NCBI GenBank assembly: GCA_964030785.1
Contig: OZ034970.1
Location: 14,851,411 to 14,915,410 of the forward strand
Length of the DNA stretch: 64,000 nt
Direction of reading: 5' to 3'
From: Siderastrea siderea
Lineage: Eukaryota; Cnidaria; Anthozoa; Scleractinia; Rhizangiidae
In this document: one piece after another, positions 1 to 10,476 of the stretch
Position numbering within the stretch: position 1 is the first letter of the stretch
How the letters are laid out: each line of letters begins with the position of its first letter
Notes under the pieces: model-generated
Databases searched by the model: none
Told to the model about the DNA's origin: nothing
The model's input: the letters and a program-made list of their open reading frames with translations, nothing else
Translations under genes and position numbers: made by a program

Positions 1-385
1 AATACCACTTGCAACTTAATCGCATAGGTCCCTATTAAATAGGTTTCCACCAGTCTCTCTTTCTGCTCAGGTAAACCGGTAGTGAAGCAAAAAGAAAACG
101 CAATGGGGCAAAAAAAACTGACTGCTGCATGATTTGCGCATGATGAACTGACTAGGCTGGTGGCTCCTCACATGCGCATCACATTTCCATGCTGCAACAC
201 TGCATGAAACATTGCATGGCAAAGTGTTCAAAACAACCGTCTATCCTAAAACTTTTAAACATGTAAATGTTGTGTAACCCGTAATTTCGACAGTTTACAT
301 AGTCGGAGGCTAGGGTCTTACTTTTAGTAGTACGAAAACTGAGATGGGTTCTGGGGTCTTAGTTTTCGAGGTCTTAGTTTTCGTA
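1..385. other. unassigned flank
   Basis: No gene is supported here. A short stretch near 49-71 resembles the terminal arms of the foldback element at 28831-28990. Around 310-380 a short motif (GTCTTAGTTTTCG-like) recurs several times, which looks like a degraded microrepeat. Confidence 0.4.
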
Positions 386-593
386 ACACACAGGAATTCG
401 CCCTAATGAATCATCAATAATGATTCGTGTGATGATTCTATTGACTAATAGAACCATTCACAAATCATAACATGATGTGATCACGACAAATGAAACCATA
501 TCATAATCAGAGCCATGATCTGTTGTACATACATGGCATCATTTGTGGAATCATAACCCAGATTGTAATTATGATCTTTAGATATTGTAATGA

Positions 594-814
594 TGTGCGG
601 TTCCAGGAAATATTCATACTCACCTCACGGATGATCATTGGCAATCCTGAGCAAGGGTGGGGGCGCAGGAAGCGGGGGGGGGGGGGGGTTGTCAAAAAAT
701 AAATTTTAAAAGAAAAGGGTGATGCTTAACTGGAATTTTCAAATGGGTTGGAAGGTGGGGGTTAAAACAGAACAAAATGTCCTTGGGGTGTATAGATATT
801 TTCTGCACTGCACA
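594..814. mobile_element. MITE, G-rich TIR family, copy 1
   Basis: The left end (TGTGCGGTTCCAGGAAATAT) and the reverse complement of the right end near 790-814 are diverged versions of one terminal motif, TGTGTGGTTCCAGAAAATAT. G-rich runs lie between them. Two further copies of the family lie within the same large element. No coding potential is credible. Confidence 0.5.
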
Positions 815-1232
815 ATTTATAAAGAAGTACACTCTTTGAGATTCATTAATTTAAAGGCAAGAGTGTAGTATTGATTTTGGGTATATTCTTTAAAGTTAAG
901 TGCACTTTAAGACAGTATTGTTTTTTGCATTGATAGTTTTAAATTGGTGTTTCACATTAATCACAGAATTAGTTTTATAGTAAATTTGTTGGAAACAATG
1001 ATCAGGTAAAGCTGTTACACTGTTAATGTCCTCTGTGGAAGTTTAGCTTGTTAACTTAATTAAAGTACTACATTCAGTGTCACAGAAAATGGATTTGTCT
1101 CTTACTATAATATTGGTTCCGTAATGATTATATGGGTATTTGATGTTATACAAGTATGACTACAGTTTCTCTGTGTTGAGCATGTGCAGACCAAATTAAA
1201 TCTAACTATTTCATTTAAGTGCATGTGCTCAA

Positions 1233-1336
1233 TGTGTGGTTCCAGAAAATATCCATACCCTCCCCACAGAAGGGATTGGAATTTCCACGGGGGTGGGGGG
1301 GTCAAAGGCTCAGGAAAATCCTGAGGGGGGGGTGCT
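1233..1336 (+). mobile_element. MITE, G-rich TIR family, copy 2 (partial)
   Basis: It begins with TGTGTGGTTCCAGAAAATAT followed by CCATACCC and G-rich tracts, but no clear right terminus is visible, so it is truncated or diverged at its 3' side. Confidence 0.5.
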
Positions 1337-2504
1337 GTATCAATTTATATTATTTTTTCCAGACCGGTTCCATTATTCCTATATGTTAAATTTTCTTTGT
1401 TTGCATTTTGCTTACCGATCGGCGGACGCAAACATTGATCTTGTTAACTGCACAAAAGTAGTATTTTCAAGGTGGTCAGGCTCGATTTCTGGTGCTACGA
1501 GAGTCCGGTCATTTTACCAAACAGCGGCTGATTAGCGAACAGCTCATGCTGTGGAAGACGAGTAAATCCCGTAAATTACACCAAGAATCTCTGTCACACA
1601 CATTTAAGCAGATACGCCTGTCATTTGATTTTGAACTGTATCCGTCTCTGCAAGTAGCAGCGCAGACATTTACGTCGCATTTCTTCGTTGTTGTTCGCTG
1701 GCGTGAAAACTATCGTTTGAACTGAATTATTGCGTCAACATTGAGCACAGTAATAATTCGGATTCAACACAAAACAGTTCTTGATCCCGCTAAGAGTAAT
1801 TCTTGATCGAAAACTACGTAAAAACACTGTAATAATTATAGTCCGGGAGACAAATATTATCTGTAAGAAATTTACGACTCAGGTACGGTTACATAAATCA
1901 AAAATAAAAACACGCCCGTTTCACGGGTTTTGACTCAAACATTAAATATTTCGGCATGAAAGAAACCGGCAAAATTTCTTCGGTAGCAGTGGAAAATCAC
2001 ATAGTCGTCATTACAATTGCATAAGCAAGTATAAAATAAAGTAAAAGGCATCCCAAGTATTAAAAGGGAAGTGTTTGATGGGAGCGCGTAACATGAACCA
2101 TTGTTCAGATAAGTTTCAGAACATTCCCACGTGTGTGCTGAAATGTTTCCGAATGCATTCATGCTGCTTGTAACGTCGTTTTCGGCTTTGGTACACCAAA
2201 ATCTGACACAAAATGTTGTTTTGATTACAGTACTCATTTTTACCTTGGCAGCGTAACTTAGTGATTCTTACTCTACATTTATTTCTCAAGAGAACTTGTA
2301 TTTTGTCAACTACTCGAATTATAAATTGAAGTGTTGCTGTTTCGTCAAGATAATGAAGCAGAATTGGTCGTAAATAGAATCTATCACGATATGCATGCAC
2401 AATAGCATTTGACATGCAACGTTACTTCTGCTCATATACGCGAAGTAACCATCGAAATTTGGATTCTTAAACTACAGTTTAGCTAATTTTTCGCTTTAAA
2501 CAAG

Positions 2505-2666
2505 AAATAGAAATATTTCCAGGGGGTGTAGGAAAAAAAATTGGAATTTCCGGAGGGGGGGCAGGGGTATAGTTTGTGGGCCGTTTTTGGAAAATCCAGA
2601 GGGGAGGGGGGTCATATGAAAACTCCCTTCCGTGGGTGGGGTATGGATATTTTCTGGAACCACACA
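2505..2666 (-). mobile_element. MITE, G-rich TIR family, copy 3 (inverted)
   Basis: This is the same family in the opposite orientation. It ends GGGTATGGATATTTTCTGG AACCACACA at 2666, the reverse complement of the start of copy 2, and has G-rich tracts internally. Confidence 0.55.
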
Positions 2667-2723
2667 ATACAGAAAAATGGTAGCCATACTGAAAACCCAT
2701 GAAAATGCCCAAATCTATTAATA

Positions 2724-3003
2724 ATAGGCATCATAACCATGATTCCTGTGGTTGTAAATCATGGTTATGATTCCATACATGATTAACACCCTAATATGCA
2801 TCATAACCATTATTCCTGTGGTTGAAAATCATGGTTGTGATTCCAGACATGATTAACACCTCAATATGTATCACAACCATGATTCTTGTGGTTGTAAATC
2901 ATGGTTATGATTCCAGACATGATTGAACACTCCAATATGCATCATAACCATGATTCCTGTGGTTGTAAATCATGGTTATGATTCCAGACATGATTTAACA
3001 CAA
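2724..3003. repeat. 70-bp tandem repeat with internal hairpin, 4 copies
   Basis: The motif CATCATAACC (TATCACAACC in the third copy) starts at 2729, 2799, 2869 and 2940, giving periods of 70, 70 and 71. Most units contain the inverted pair ATAACCATGATT / AATCATGGTTAT separated by about 12 bases, so each could fold into a 12-bp hairpin. The units sit just inside the right end of the long TIR element. Confidence 0.85.
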
Positions 3004-3162
3004 GTCTAAAAATCATGATGATGATTTAAGAGAATAATAAAAATCATGCTATGATTGTTTGGGTACAGATCAAACCCTAATATGATTTGCTCTGACGCAA
3101 AGAGGACAATAGAATCATCACAAGAATCATTGAGGATGATTCTTTAGTTTGAATTCCTGTGT

Positions 3163-5382
3163 ATACACCCCAATGAAATGAGCTTTCAGATTTGGTGACC
3201 TGACGGTTGAACTTTTCTGCTACACCACTCTATTTAGGACCAGCATGGACTTAACCATAAACATACAAACGTACAAATAAAACCTTGACTTTAAACCTAC
3301 AAAAGCTTACAATAATGACATTGAGCTCAGCACACGTGCAACTTTGACAACCTTCCCTGTCGAATTTACACTTCTGAGATGTGTTTCAGGAATTATTTCA
3401 GAAAGTTGATCGTCTGGTCAATTGATAAATCAACTTACCCCGGTTCCAATGGAACTCATGTTGGCAAATCTTGCTCTAGACCGTTTCGGAAAGTACGAAA
3501 GTTACAAAAAGATTTTATTTTCAAAATGGCTGCGAGGATTGACATGCGTAGTAATCTGCTAAGTCATTTATTCGTTCCCAGGGCTTTTGGGTGGCCTTTT
3601 TTTTCACTAACCCTCCCCTCCCTAGATAAAATTTTAGGTATGCTTCGACAATTTTATTGGCATGTGCCAATAGAACACGTTTCCATGCACGTGGGTATTC
3701 CATTGTTCTTTCCCATATTTGGGTGAAGTACCTGACTTCCGTCACGTGCATAATGGCAACACTTGACGTTGGAATACTACTTTAAATCGATAATTACTTA
3801 GCAATCGGGTCGAGCAGGTCTTCGAGCAGCCGCCAAACAGGTTTGTTCCCTTGCTTTTCCTGATTTTTCGATTTAACGAAACTGCTTTATTTACGTCCTC
3901 GGTATGGCCCAGCGGAACTGAATGAATTTTGCTCATTGGGTTTATTTCTGTACTGTAAATCTAACCTTTCCCTTTTTACTGCTCGCCGGAAATTTACATT
4001 CTGGTCCCCGCATCTTTAATATCAAATCCGGCTGATTTTACCGTGTCCTTGCATGCGAAATCTTGCGGTTGCATCTTCAATGTCTGCAGATGTCTGGCCT
4101 GTAGAAATTTTTGGCAGCTTCTACTAAATGCTGCTTTTAGTATTTTAAGCAGAAATTTTTGCGTGCAAGCTATATATATAAAGCTTATAATAATACGACT
4201 CTTGGCGTGAGCGTTCGATGTTGTCGAAACATCGCCCGGGACGCAATCATTCCTTTGTTTTTTTCTCCGAATTTACTATTGCAACCAAGCCCTAACATTG
4301 TCTGGTGAGTAAAGTACCTCATTGGGCATAGAAACTTCAAAACCAGGTGATGGTATGAACCATTTTCGGGAAAGAGAAATATCCAGCCGGTAATTGGATC
4401 AGTTCTCGGGGATATTTTGCCTTGCATTTCTTCTGAAGGGTCCGGAAGATAATCTTACATTTTTTCTGTAAAATACTCTAAAAATCGCACAGAAAAATTT
4501 TATTTTCGTGCATTGAATTTGCAAAATTTACTACTGACGTCCTTACCCCGTGAAAGAAAATATTTACGTGGATTTTGGAAGGTGCCGAACAAAAATCAAA
4601 TTTCCTCCGCGTTCGATCCAAGTGTCAAACCTCGAGAGACGAATGACAAGTACAAGTTGCAAAAAGAAAACTTGCATTCTCGCACGCTATCAACGCATTA
4701 TGACTTTTCCAACTTTTCCAACTTTTCTAATATGGCAAGTCTGCATTGAATGGAAAAGAAATTTTAGACTTTTTCTGAAAGATATCTAGTACTGAATATT
4801 CAGTGTTTCGGGCTGTTGCAAAATCGCGTGAGTACATTGTGAAGTGCTCTCACCGGGATATTGTTTATTTCAGTCTGTGCAATTCATAAATGGAACGATA
4901 TCAAAATTAGTTTCTCGTTTATTTATACCGTAATTTTTACAGAATAATTTTGAAACGTGGAAAAGGTAATCCCTTCAACTCCTGTGATTAGAATCCTTGG
5001 AAGAACTGTAAACACATGATTGAAATTAGTACAGTATGCATGAAATTCTCCCGGGAATTATCTGGGTTTGTTTACGTTTTTGCAGCGCACCGCTCGTTGC
5101 TGTTTCATAAGCAAAATGAATAAAAGCTTTGCTTAAATTCGAGCAACTGCTTATCATCAGAAATGCAAGTTTAAGAAATGTTTTTTTTTCTCGAAGAATT
5201 CAAAATAATCGCGCAAATGTGTAGCGCGTAAACCCAACTTCTAAATATGGTTTTGGCGATTTCGGTTCTCCTTTGTGTTGGTTTTGTTTCACACACTTGA
5301 TTGTGTAATACATGTTGTACAATCGAGTAATCAATAAGAACTTCATTCTCTCAATGTTTCATTCACTTTGATCTGATTTCAG
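3163..5382. other. intergenic / 5' flank of F-box gene, no feature supported
   Basis: Only short incidental ORFs are present. A possible 5'-UTR splice acceptor (TGATTTCAG) ends at 5382, just ahead of the F-box start codon, so a non-coding first exon of that gene may lie in this stretch. No core promoter could be assigned. Confidence 0.3.
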
Positions 5383-5427
5383 GCATACTAGGAGTAGCTT
5401 CTCGCCTTTTGAACTTACTGAATCACG

Positions 5428-5583
5428 ATGAAGACCCCAATAACCCCACGAACCCTGGAGCTGTTCCAGCAGCAAGGCAATGGAGTTCTAGATTTAATAG
5501 CCCCGGAAGTTTTCTATCAGATTATGGTTTTTCTGCAGCCTAATGACATCAGAGAGTGCATGTGTGTCTCTAAGAAATGGAGG
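5428..5583 (+). CDS. F-box gene, coding exon 1
   Basis: It starts at the ATG at 5428 and ends in phase 0 before the donor GTGAGT. The 52 codons contain nearly all of the F-box. A likely upstream acceptor ending at 5382 suggests that this exon also carries 45 bases of 5' UTR. Confidence 0.8.
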
Positions 5584-8500
5584 GTGAGTTGAAGCTTTAT
5601 GTTTTCCTCTGCAAACATTTTACATCAATTTTCATCAACAGAACTACTCACAGGGAAGAATTTGAACCATTGCGTTTTTCCCAGACTTCGTCTGAACAAA
5701 ATACCTGTGAGTTTTGGTAGTGATTGCTGGTTTTTAGAGCTATATCTTGTAGGATAGCAGAGAGGTATGTTCTGTAGTTTCTAATAACGCCGACAATGGT
5801 CTTCCAAAATTCTTATTTTTCTCAGCTGTTTCTTCGATTTTGTGAAATATATTTCTCGAAAGCTGGCATTTCCTAATTTCAATTTGCGTTGAATTGGTGG
5901 AAAAGTGTCGTGGAAGTGACTTTTCAATGTACAAACGTACCATTAGATGTACAATTATTCAACAGGCGTTTCGTGTGATGCTTTTGACTTTTGTACCTTC
6001 AGCACGACCCGCAGACGTGAATGTCAACTCGATATACATAAATTGCGACTGCTAAGGTTGCATCATAAATTGTTTTGATCCTTCTGAATTCCCAAGAGTG
6101 TACAACGTCTGATTTGTCCTTTAGCTTCCTTTGTGCATACGAAAAAACAAAGCAAACAGGAAATAATAGACACATTAGAGCAGTAATCATTGCATTATCT
6201 CTTCAGATTTCCTGCTTGTAACGTTCTCTTCAATCAATCTCAACCAGAACCTACGTCCCTGATTTTAATAATGTAACGTTCTGTTATCGCTTTGAAAAAC
6301 AAGAAAAACGAAAACGTCGAACGTGTGTTTTTTTGACAGCCAAACCCAAGAAATCACAATGTCGCCGGTTTTTGCGGCCGACGGTGACACGTAAACGGTA
6401 AATGTCGGTTTTCAGCAATCTCCACTTTAGGCTCCGTTCTTGAAAAATGCCGGTATTTGCTGTTTACCATTCGACCGAAAGCATAATCGCTCCTAGGACC
6501 ACAATGTTAACAAGCATTTGAGACATTTTGGAATGACATGAGTGAAAACGTTTGACCTTTAAAAAACACATAAGGACAATTCTTCTCCCTCTCCCTGATA
6601 TCAATGTTGCTTTGCCCCCCAAAAAACCTAACCTGTTCCACGCTCCCAGATAGTAGGGACGCCACGAAACTTAGAAAGGGGACGCGAAAATAAGTCGCGC
6701 GTTTTTCGCACTCGTTCTCTCAATACGAGCTTTCCCCACCATCTCAGAGTCAAGAACAGGTTTAAAAAGCCTAAATGAATCGCATATCGTCAGCCCTTTT
6801 AGACAACATTGAGTGAGGGGACGGGTTAGGGAAGGCCTTTCTGCGATCTTGTCTGTGTTTCCACGCAGAATGACCGCAAAAAACAAAAATTGCGTTTGTC
6901 TATTTCTGTCCACGATTGCAGTTGTACGTTTTCTCGGGCTTAGGCCATAGCATACCGTGCGTGGCACTGTCCGCTTGTTTCTTTTTCAATTTGACAAGAG
7001 AATAGTGTCGCTTTTCGTTAGTGAAACTGATGTTTTGTGCCATCATTTTGCTTTCAGTTGTTGTTGTCCACAAGCTATTTCTGGAGACACTACATGAACC
7101 ATTCCTTCGACTTCAGTGATGACGATGACGAGCGATTGACAGGAATGTTACACGAGCTTGGCAGCACCTGGTTTTTCGGCTGGGGCCATGGAACGGTTCA
7201 GGGTTTATCCGAGGGGGATTTGTTTGAAGAGTTCCCCAGGAGATGGAAATCCGGTATCATTCACCCGATCGGTCCAGATGTGCGCAGCAAAGTGGAAGAT
7301 TATAAATCCATGTACGAAGCGCTGTATCTGCTACAGAAACTTCAGGATGAAGTTAATGAACGGGAGATTGTTTACAGTAAGTAGCTTCTTTTTTCCTTGC
7401 TGTTTACTGAGAACAGTGAGGCTTTCTCCAATGAGACTTTCTCCAAGTTGAATGACTTTCTAAATTCTTCAAGATGAAACGCTAAAACTGCATTTGCACC
7501 AAAGTAAGAGCGCGAGAATTCGTGATTTTAAGGTTAGAGGCCAAACGCGAAATGGATAGAGGTTGAACTACTCTTCGACTCTGATCCAAATTTGAGCAGA
7601 CTCAAACTCCTGGCAAGTTCACGAAAGTTGATAAGAGCGCTTGAGAGTTTCGTGCAAATGAGAGCTTCCATCGATAATCGTGAAAATTTAAACTTCTCGA
7701 AAGCGCATGCGAGTTTTGGCCAAAAGCAAGAATGCGAACCCTCTCATAACAAGATATGTTCAATTTAATTGAAAGACCCCTTTCAGTTTTCATAGGTTGT
7801 TACTTGTGTAACATTTATCAAAACATTTCCGAAAATTTCGGTTGAGAGGTAAATGGAACAAGGTGTTTTTGTTCTTTCCAATGTGAAACTTCGAAATGAC
7901 CGAACTTCTGAAAAGGCACTTCCGTCTTTCCAAGCGAAATTCGTGCGCCACTGAAAGTTTCCCGAATTCACACGGATTCCAGGTCTTCTATGGCCACGTC
8001 TTTCGCCTCGACCAAAATAACGGGTTTTCCTTAAGATTAGGAGAATAATGTACTCCAACCTTAACAGCTTATGATGTCCATTTAGGCTACGATCTCGACC
8101 GCGGTAGTTAATAACCTTCGGTTACCGTTTGGGTTGGGATTGCCATGAAGGCTGTGGGGTTGTCTTCTGTTTCGTATTCGTATAGGGCCCCTTGCGGAAT
8201 ATACTGTATATTGTGGCCGGGGTTGGGGAAAGTACTGAAGCGTATGTCGCGAATTGGGGCGTAAAAACCAAATCAAGCGACCCCAGTCCTTTCGCATCAT
8301 ACCGAGGCGGGAGTATTCAGACATACTGGCGCAGGATGATGGGACACGGCAGGAGGCGGGATTGTGTAAGCCTTTTTTTCCGGTTATTTGATAATCAGTG
8401 CAGTTTTGCTAAGATCCCCATACCACTGTTTCATGTTTCTAGGGAGGGGGATTTTGATGAAGATGTTGATTTTGTCAGTTTACTTCACTATAGCAGTGCG

Positions 8501-10476
8501 TGTGCCATGATCGCATAGGACGACACCGCAGGAGCCGAGCACCGTGCCGATACACGTACCACGGTCCCCCCGGCTGGCGGTATTCAGTGTACAGTAAGTG
8601 AACTACGCCTCAAGCACATTAAGAAGGGTGGGAGACGTAACTTGGGTGGGAAGAGGTAAACAAGAAACTCCAAAATTAGATTGGCTTAGGGACGGCGCAA
8701 TCTCTTGACCTGCTTTGGTGGGGTGGGGTGGGGGTAGACAATAAACATTCCCTAGACTGGGTAGAGTTTGTAATCATTTAGACGGAAAACGGCAGAACGG
8801 TACAAAACGAAACGTAAATTGTAAACCATAAGTAGTGTTTTAGCATTCCAATCATAAGGATCGATAAATATTAAATTTTAAAACCTGAGAATAGATTGCT
8901 CATGTAGTGCTTTTATGGGTATAGATGTGTTATCTATGAATAGCTACTTTTAAAGCGTGTTGTGAGAATTAACCTATTGCCTAGAGCAGCTAAAACTCCT
9001 TCAATTCTGTTCGAAGGTTACACAGTTCAACTCTCTTTATGATGTCTTTTTTTTTTCAAGTGCACAAAATGGCTGGAAATTTACCAAACCGCGAATTTGA
9101 TCAAAAAATCCATGTTTCTTTTGCGCGGCCTGTCGCATAGTACTGCGACAACAAACTTCCAGGCAGCACAAAAGAACACGAAGACAGATCGAATCAAAGT
9201 GCTTTTGTCGTGAACACTCTAATATCTTAATTTTTTGCTTCCGTCCTCAGCTGGTGCCCGAGAGAACAATGGCGAATGCCCAGTAGATGTGATATTGTTC
9301 CGTTGGGATCACGACAAACTGCCTTCCCAAGAACAGGTCATGGAGATATTCCACTTCAACACGAGTCTTCAGTTAGACATCAGCTACGAGAGATCAGAGA
9401 AGAACTTCGCGGAGGAAAACGAACTTGAAAGCGTGTTCAAGTGTCGGAGACAAGTGCCAAGCGAAAGCAGTTTCTTTGAGGCTTTACCCAAAGTCCTGGA
9501 CGGGTATGTCTACGTTGTTGCTGTTTCGATCTTGTGCTTTCTTTTCTACAAAGCACGTGTTTTGTCGACTGTTCGGTAGAGGTTTTTTCTTCTCCGAGCT
9601 TAAAATTCACCATCTTTCTTTATTTATCACCTATAGGGCACTTCGACAATGCTGATCCTAGCAGTATGCAGGACGCGTGTCACCACGAACTCAGCAAATA
9701 TGACCTATGCTCGCCACGAGTCTCCCAGTAGCTCAGTGGTTAGAGCTTCCGACCGGTGTACGGAAGGTCATGGGTTCGATTCCCATCGGGGCCTCAGATT
9801 TTTTGTTTGTCCCACGTTCGCGACAAGTTGATTATTCCATCTTTTGTTAGTTTTCAGTTTGTTTGGATAGACCACAAGGCTTTAAGCGTGGAAAAAGAAA
9901 ACATTATTCGCGTACAAAAAAGATAGCAGCACCTCAAGAAAGAATTAGTCAGTAGCTGCCATTTGAATGGCCCTACTGTATTATTAACCGAGGAAAGTGA
10001 CACAACGCTAATTCACAACTAAAGCAAGCAAGCTGTTCTTTGGCAGTTGGAAATTGTTCCCAACAAACTGTCAATCAAAATACTAATGCTGTGGCGTGCA
10101 AAGTTGCAAATGTAGTGTCAGGGGCACAATTCAAATGAACGTGACTCGGACTCAACTCGAATTCGAACTCATGGATTTCTTGATGCCAGTATTTCAATGA
10201 CATACTCAAAATTTTAAGACGTTCATCTTGAATGTTGCAGAAGATCTGCTATGAACGGACGCCCAGTCCCTGCTCAACGGTGTTCGTTATGGCGGATGTA
10301 ATAATGTATCTAGCAGGAAAAATATTTGACGGTAACCTTATCTCTTTTCTTGTAGTTTTATCAAAGTCCACGTGGATTACCAAGGACGCACGCATACTTA
10401 CAGACCCTGTCCAGTCTTCATTCTTTCCCAGCTCTCCCCTGGCTGGTGTGGAGGGCTATTAACAGGAGTCTGGTAA
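5428..10476 (+). CDS. F-box protein, four coding exons (282 aa)
   Basis: Seen: four exons (5428-5583, 7058-7376, 9251-9503, 10356-10476) join with GT/AG borders and matching phases (0, 1, 2), giving 849 nt including a TAA stop. Residues about 20-62 fit an F-box: a leucine-rich start, EVFYQIMVFLQPNDIREC, then a Val-Ser-Lys-Lys-Trp-Arg motif followed across the splice by an aromatic Phe-Trp. Known: F-box proteins bind SKP1 in SCF ubiquitin ligases and use the C-terminal part to recruit substrates. The C-terminal about 220 residues hold no WD40, LRR or Kelch repeats, ApaG domain or other fold I can name. They include an acidic DDDDE stretch and end in a Cys/Trp/Gly-rich tail. Inference: an SCF substrate receptor of unknown target. 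The F-box is well supported and the full exon model is good; UTR ends are unknown. Confidence 0.8.
5584..7057. other. F-box gene intron 1
   Basis: Intron between donor GTGAGT and acceptor TTTGCTTTCAG. Short open frames within it are not supported as exons, and no transposon with clear ends was recognised. Confidence 0.6.
7058..7376 (+). CDS. F-box gene, coding exon 2
   Basis: It begins after TTTCAG and is open for 106 codons plus one base, ending before the donor GTAAGT. The first residues complete the F-box helix (a Tyr-Phe-Trp motif). An acidic Asp/Glu cluster and a Trp/Gly-rich stretch follow. Confidence 0.8.
7377..9250. other. F-box gene intron 2
   Basis: Donor GTAAGT to acceptor TCCGTCCTCAG. 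An open frame at 8192-8518 does not splice usefully into the gene and is not called. A GGGGT-rich microrepeat lies near 8708-8740. Confidence 0.55.
9251..9503 (+). CDS. F-box gene, coding exon 3
   Basis: Its first two bases complete a Thr codon split over intron 2. The frame is open for 83 codons and leaves two bases (GG) before donor GTATGT. The exon encodes the middle of the uncharacterised C-terminal region, with a charged Glu/Arg-rich stretch. Confidence 0.78.
9718..9826 (+). mobile_element. tRNA-derived SINE (tRNA-like head 9718-9795) in intron 3
   Basis: The sequence has an A box (TAGCTCAGTGGTTAGAGC) and a B box (GGTTCGATTCC). It folds as a tRNA-like cloverleaf: a 7-bp acceptor stem with one mismatch and a wobble, a 4-bp D stem GCTC/GAGC, a 5-bp anticodon stem TTCCG/CGGAA with a 9-base loop, and a 5-bp T stem. 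The enlarged anticodon loop and imperfect acceptor stem argue for a SINE head or tRNA pseudogene rather than a working tRNA. The 3' limit is approximate. Confidence 0.65.
10356..10476 (+). CDS. F-box gene, terminal coding exon 4
   Basis: A strong polypyrimidine acceptor (CTCTTTTCTTGTAG) ends at 10355. The first base completes a Gly codon with exon 3, then 39 sense codons run to TAA at 10474-10476. A rival acceptor at 10240 was rejected because in the required phase it meets a stop within about 20 codons. Confidence 0.75.

Larger units (their letters stand above)
386..3162. mobile_element. long TIR element (about 2.8 kb), non-coding
   Basis: The ends are inverted copies of each other. The left end starts ACACAGGAATTC at 388 and runs to about 443; the right end is its reverse complement, finishing GAATTCCTGTGT at 3162. 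Over about 56 positions roughly 47 match by eye, and both arms are rich in ATGATT/AATCAT motifs that recur further inside. The interior has no transposase-like ORF. It carries three copies of a smaller MITE family and a 70-bp tandem repeat. It is best read as a non-autonomous DNA transposon. The superfamily is not assigned and the target duplication is ambiguous. Confidence 0.6.

Noticed and set aside
2479..2712. Minus-strand ORFs over the G-rich MITE
   Set aside because: They are translations of the MITE termini and G-rich tracts.
8192..8518. Open frame in intron 2 of the F-box gene as an extra exon
   Set aside because: No acceptor/donor pair fits the phase between exons 2 and 3, which already join cleanly.
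9718..9795. Functional tRNA gene
   Set aside because: The 9-base anticodon loop and mismatched acceptor stem do not fit a normal tRNA; a SINE is more likely.
9649..9831. ORF over the tRNA-like region
   Set aside because: Its peptide is simply the translation of a SINE head.
10241..10462. Open frame after a TTGCAG acceptor as the last F-box exon
   Set aside because: In the phase required by exon 3 it hits a stop within about 20 codons; the exon at 10356 fits phase and acceptor better.
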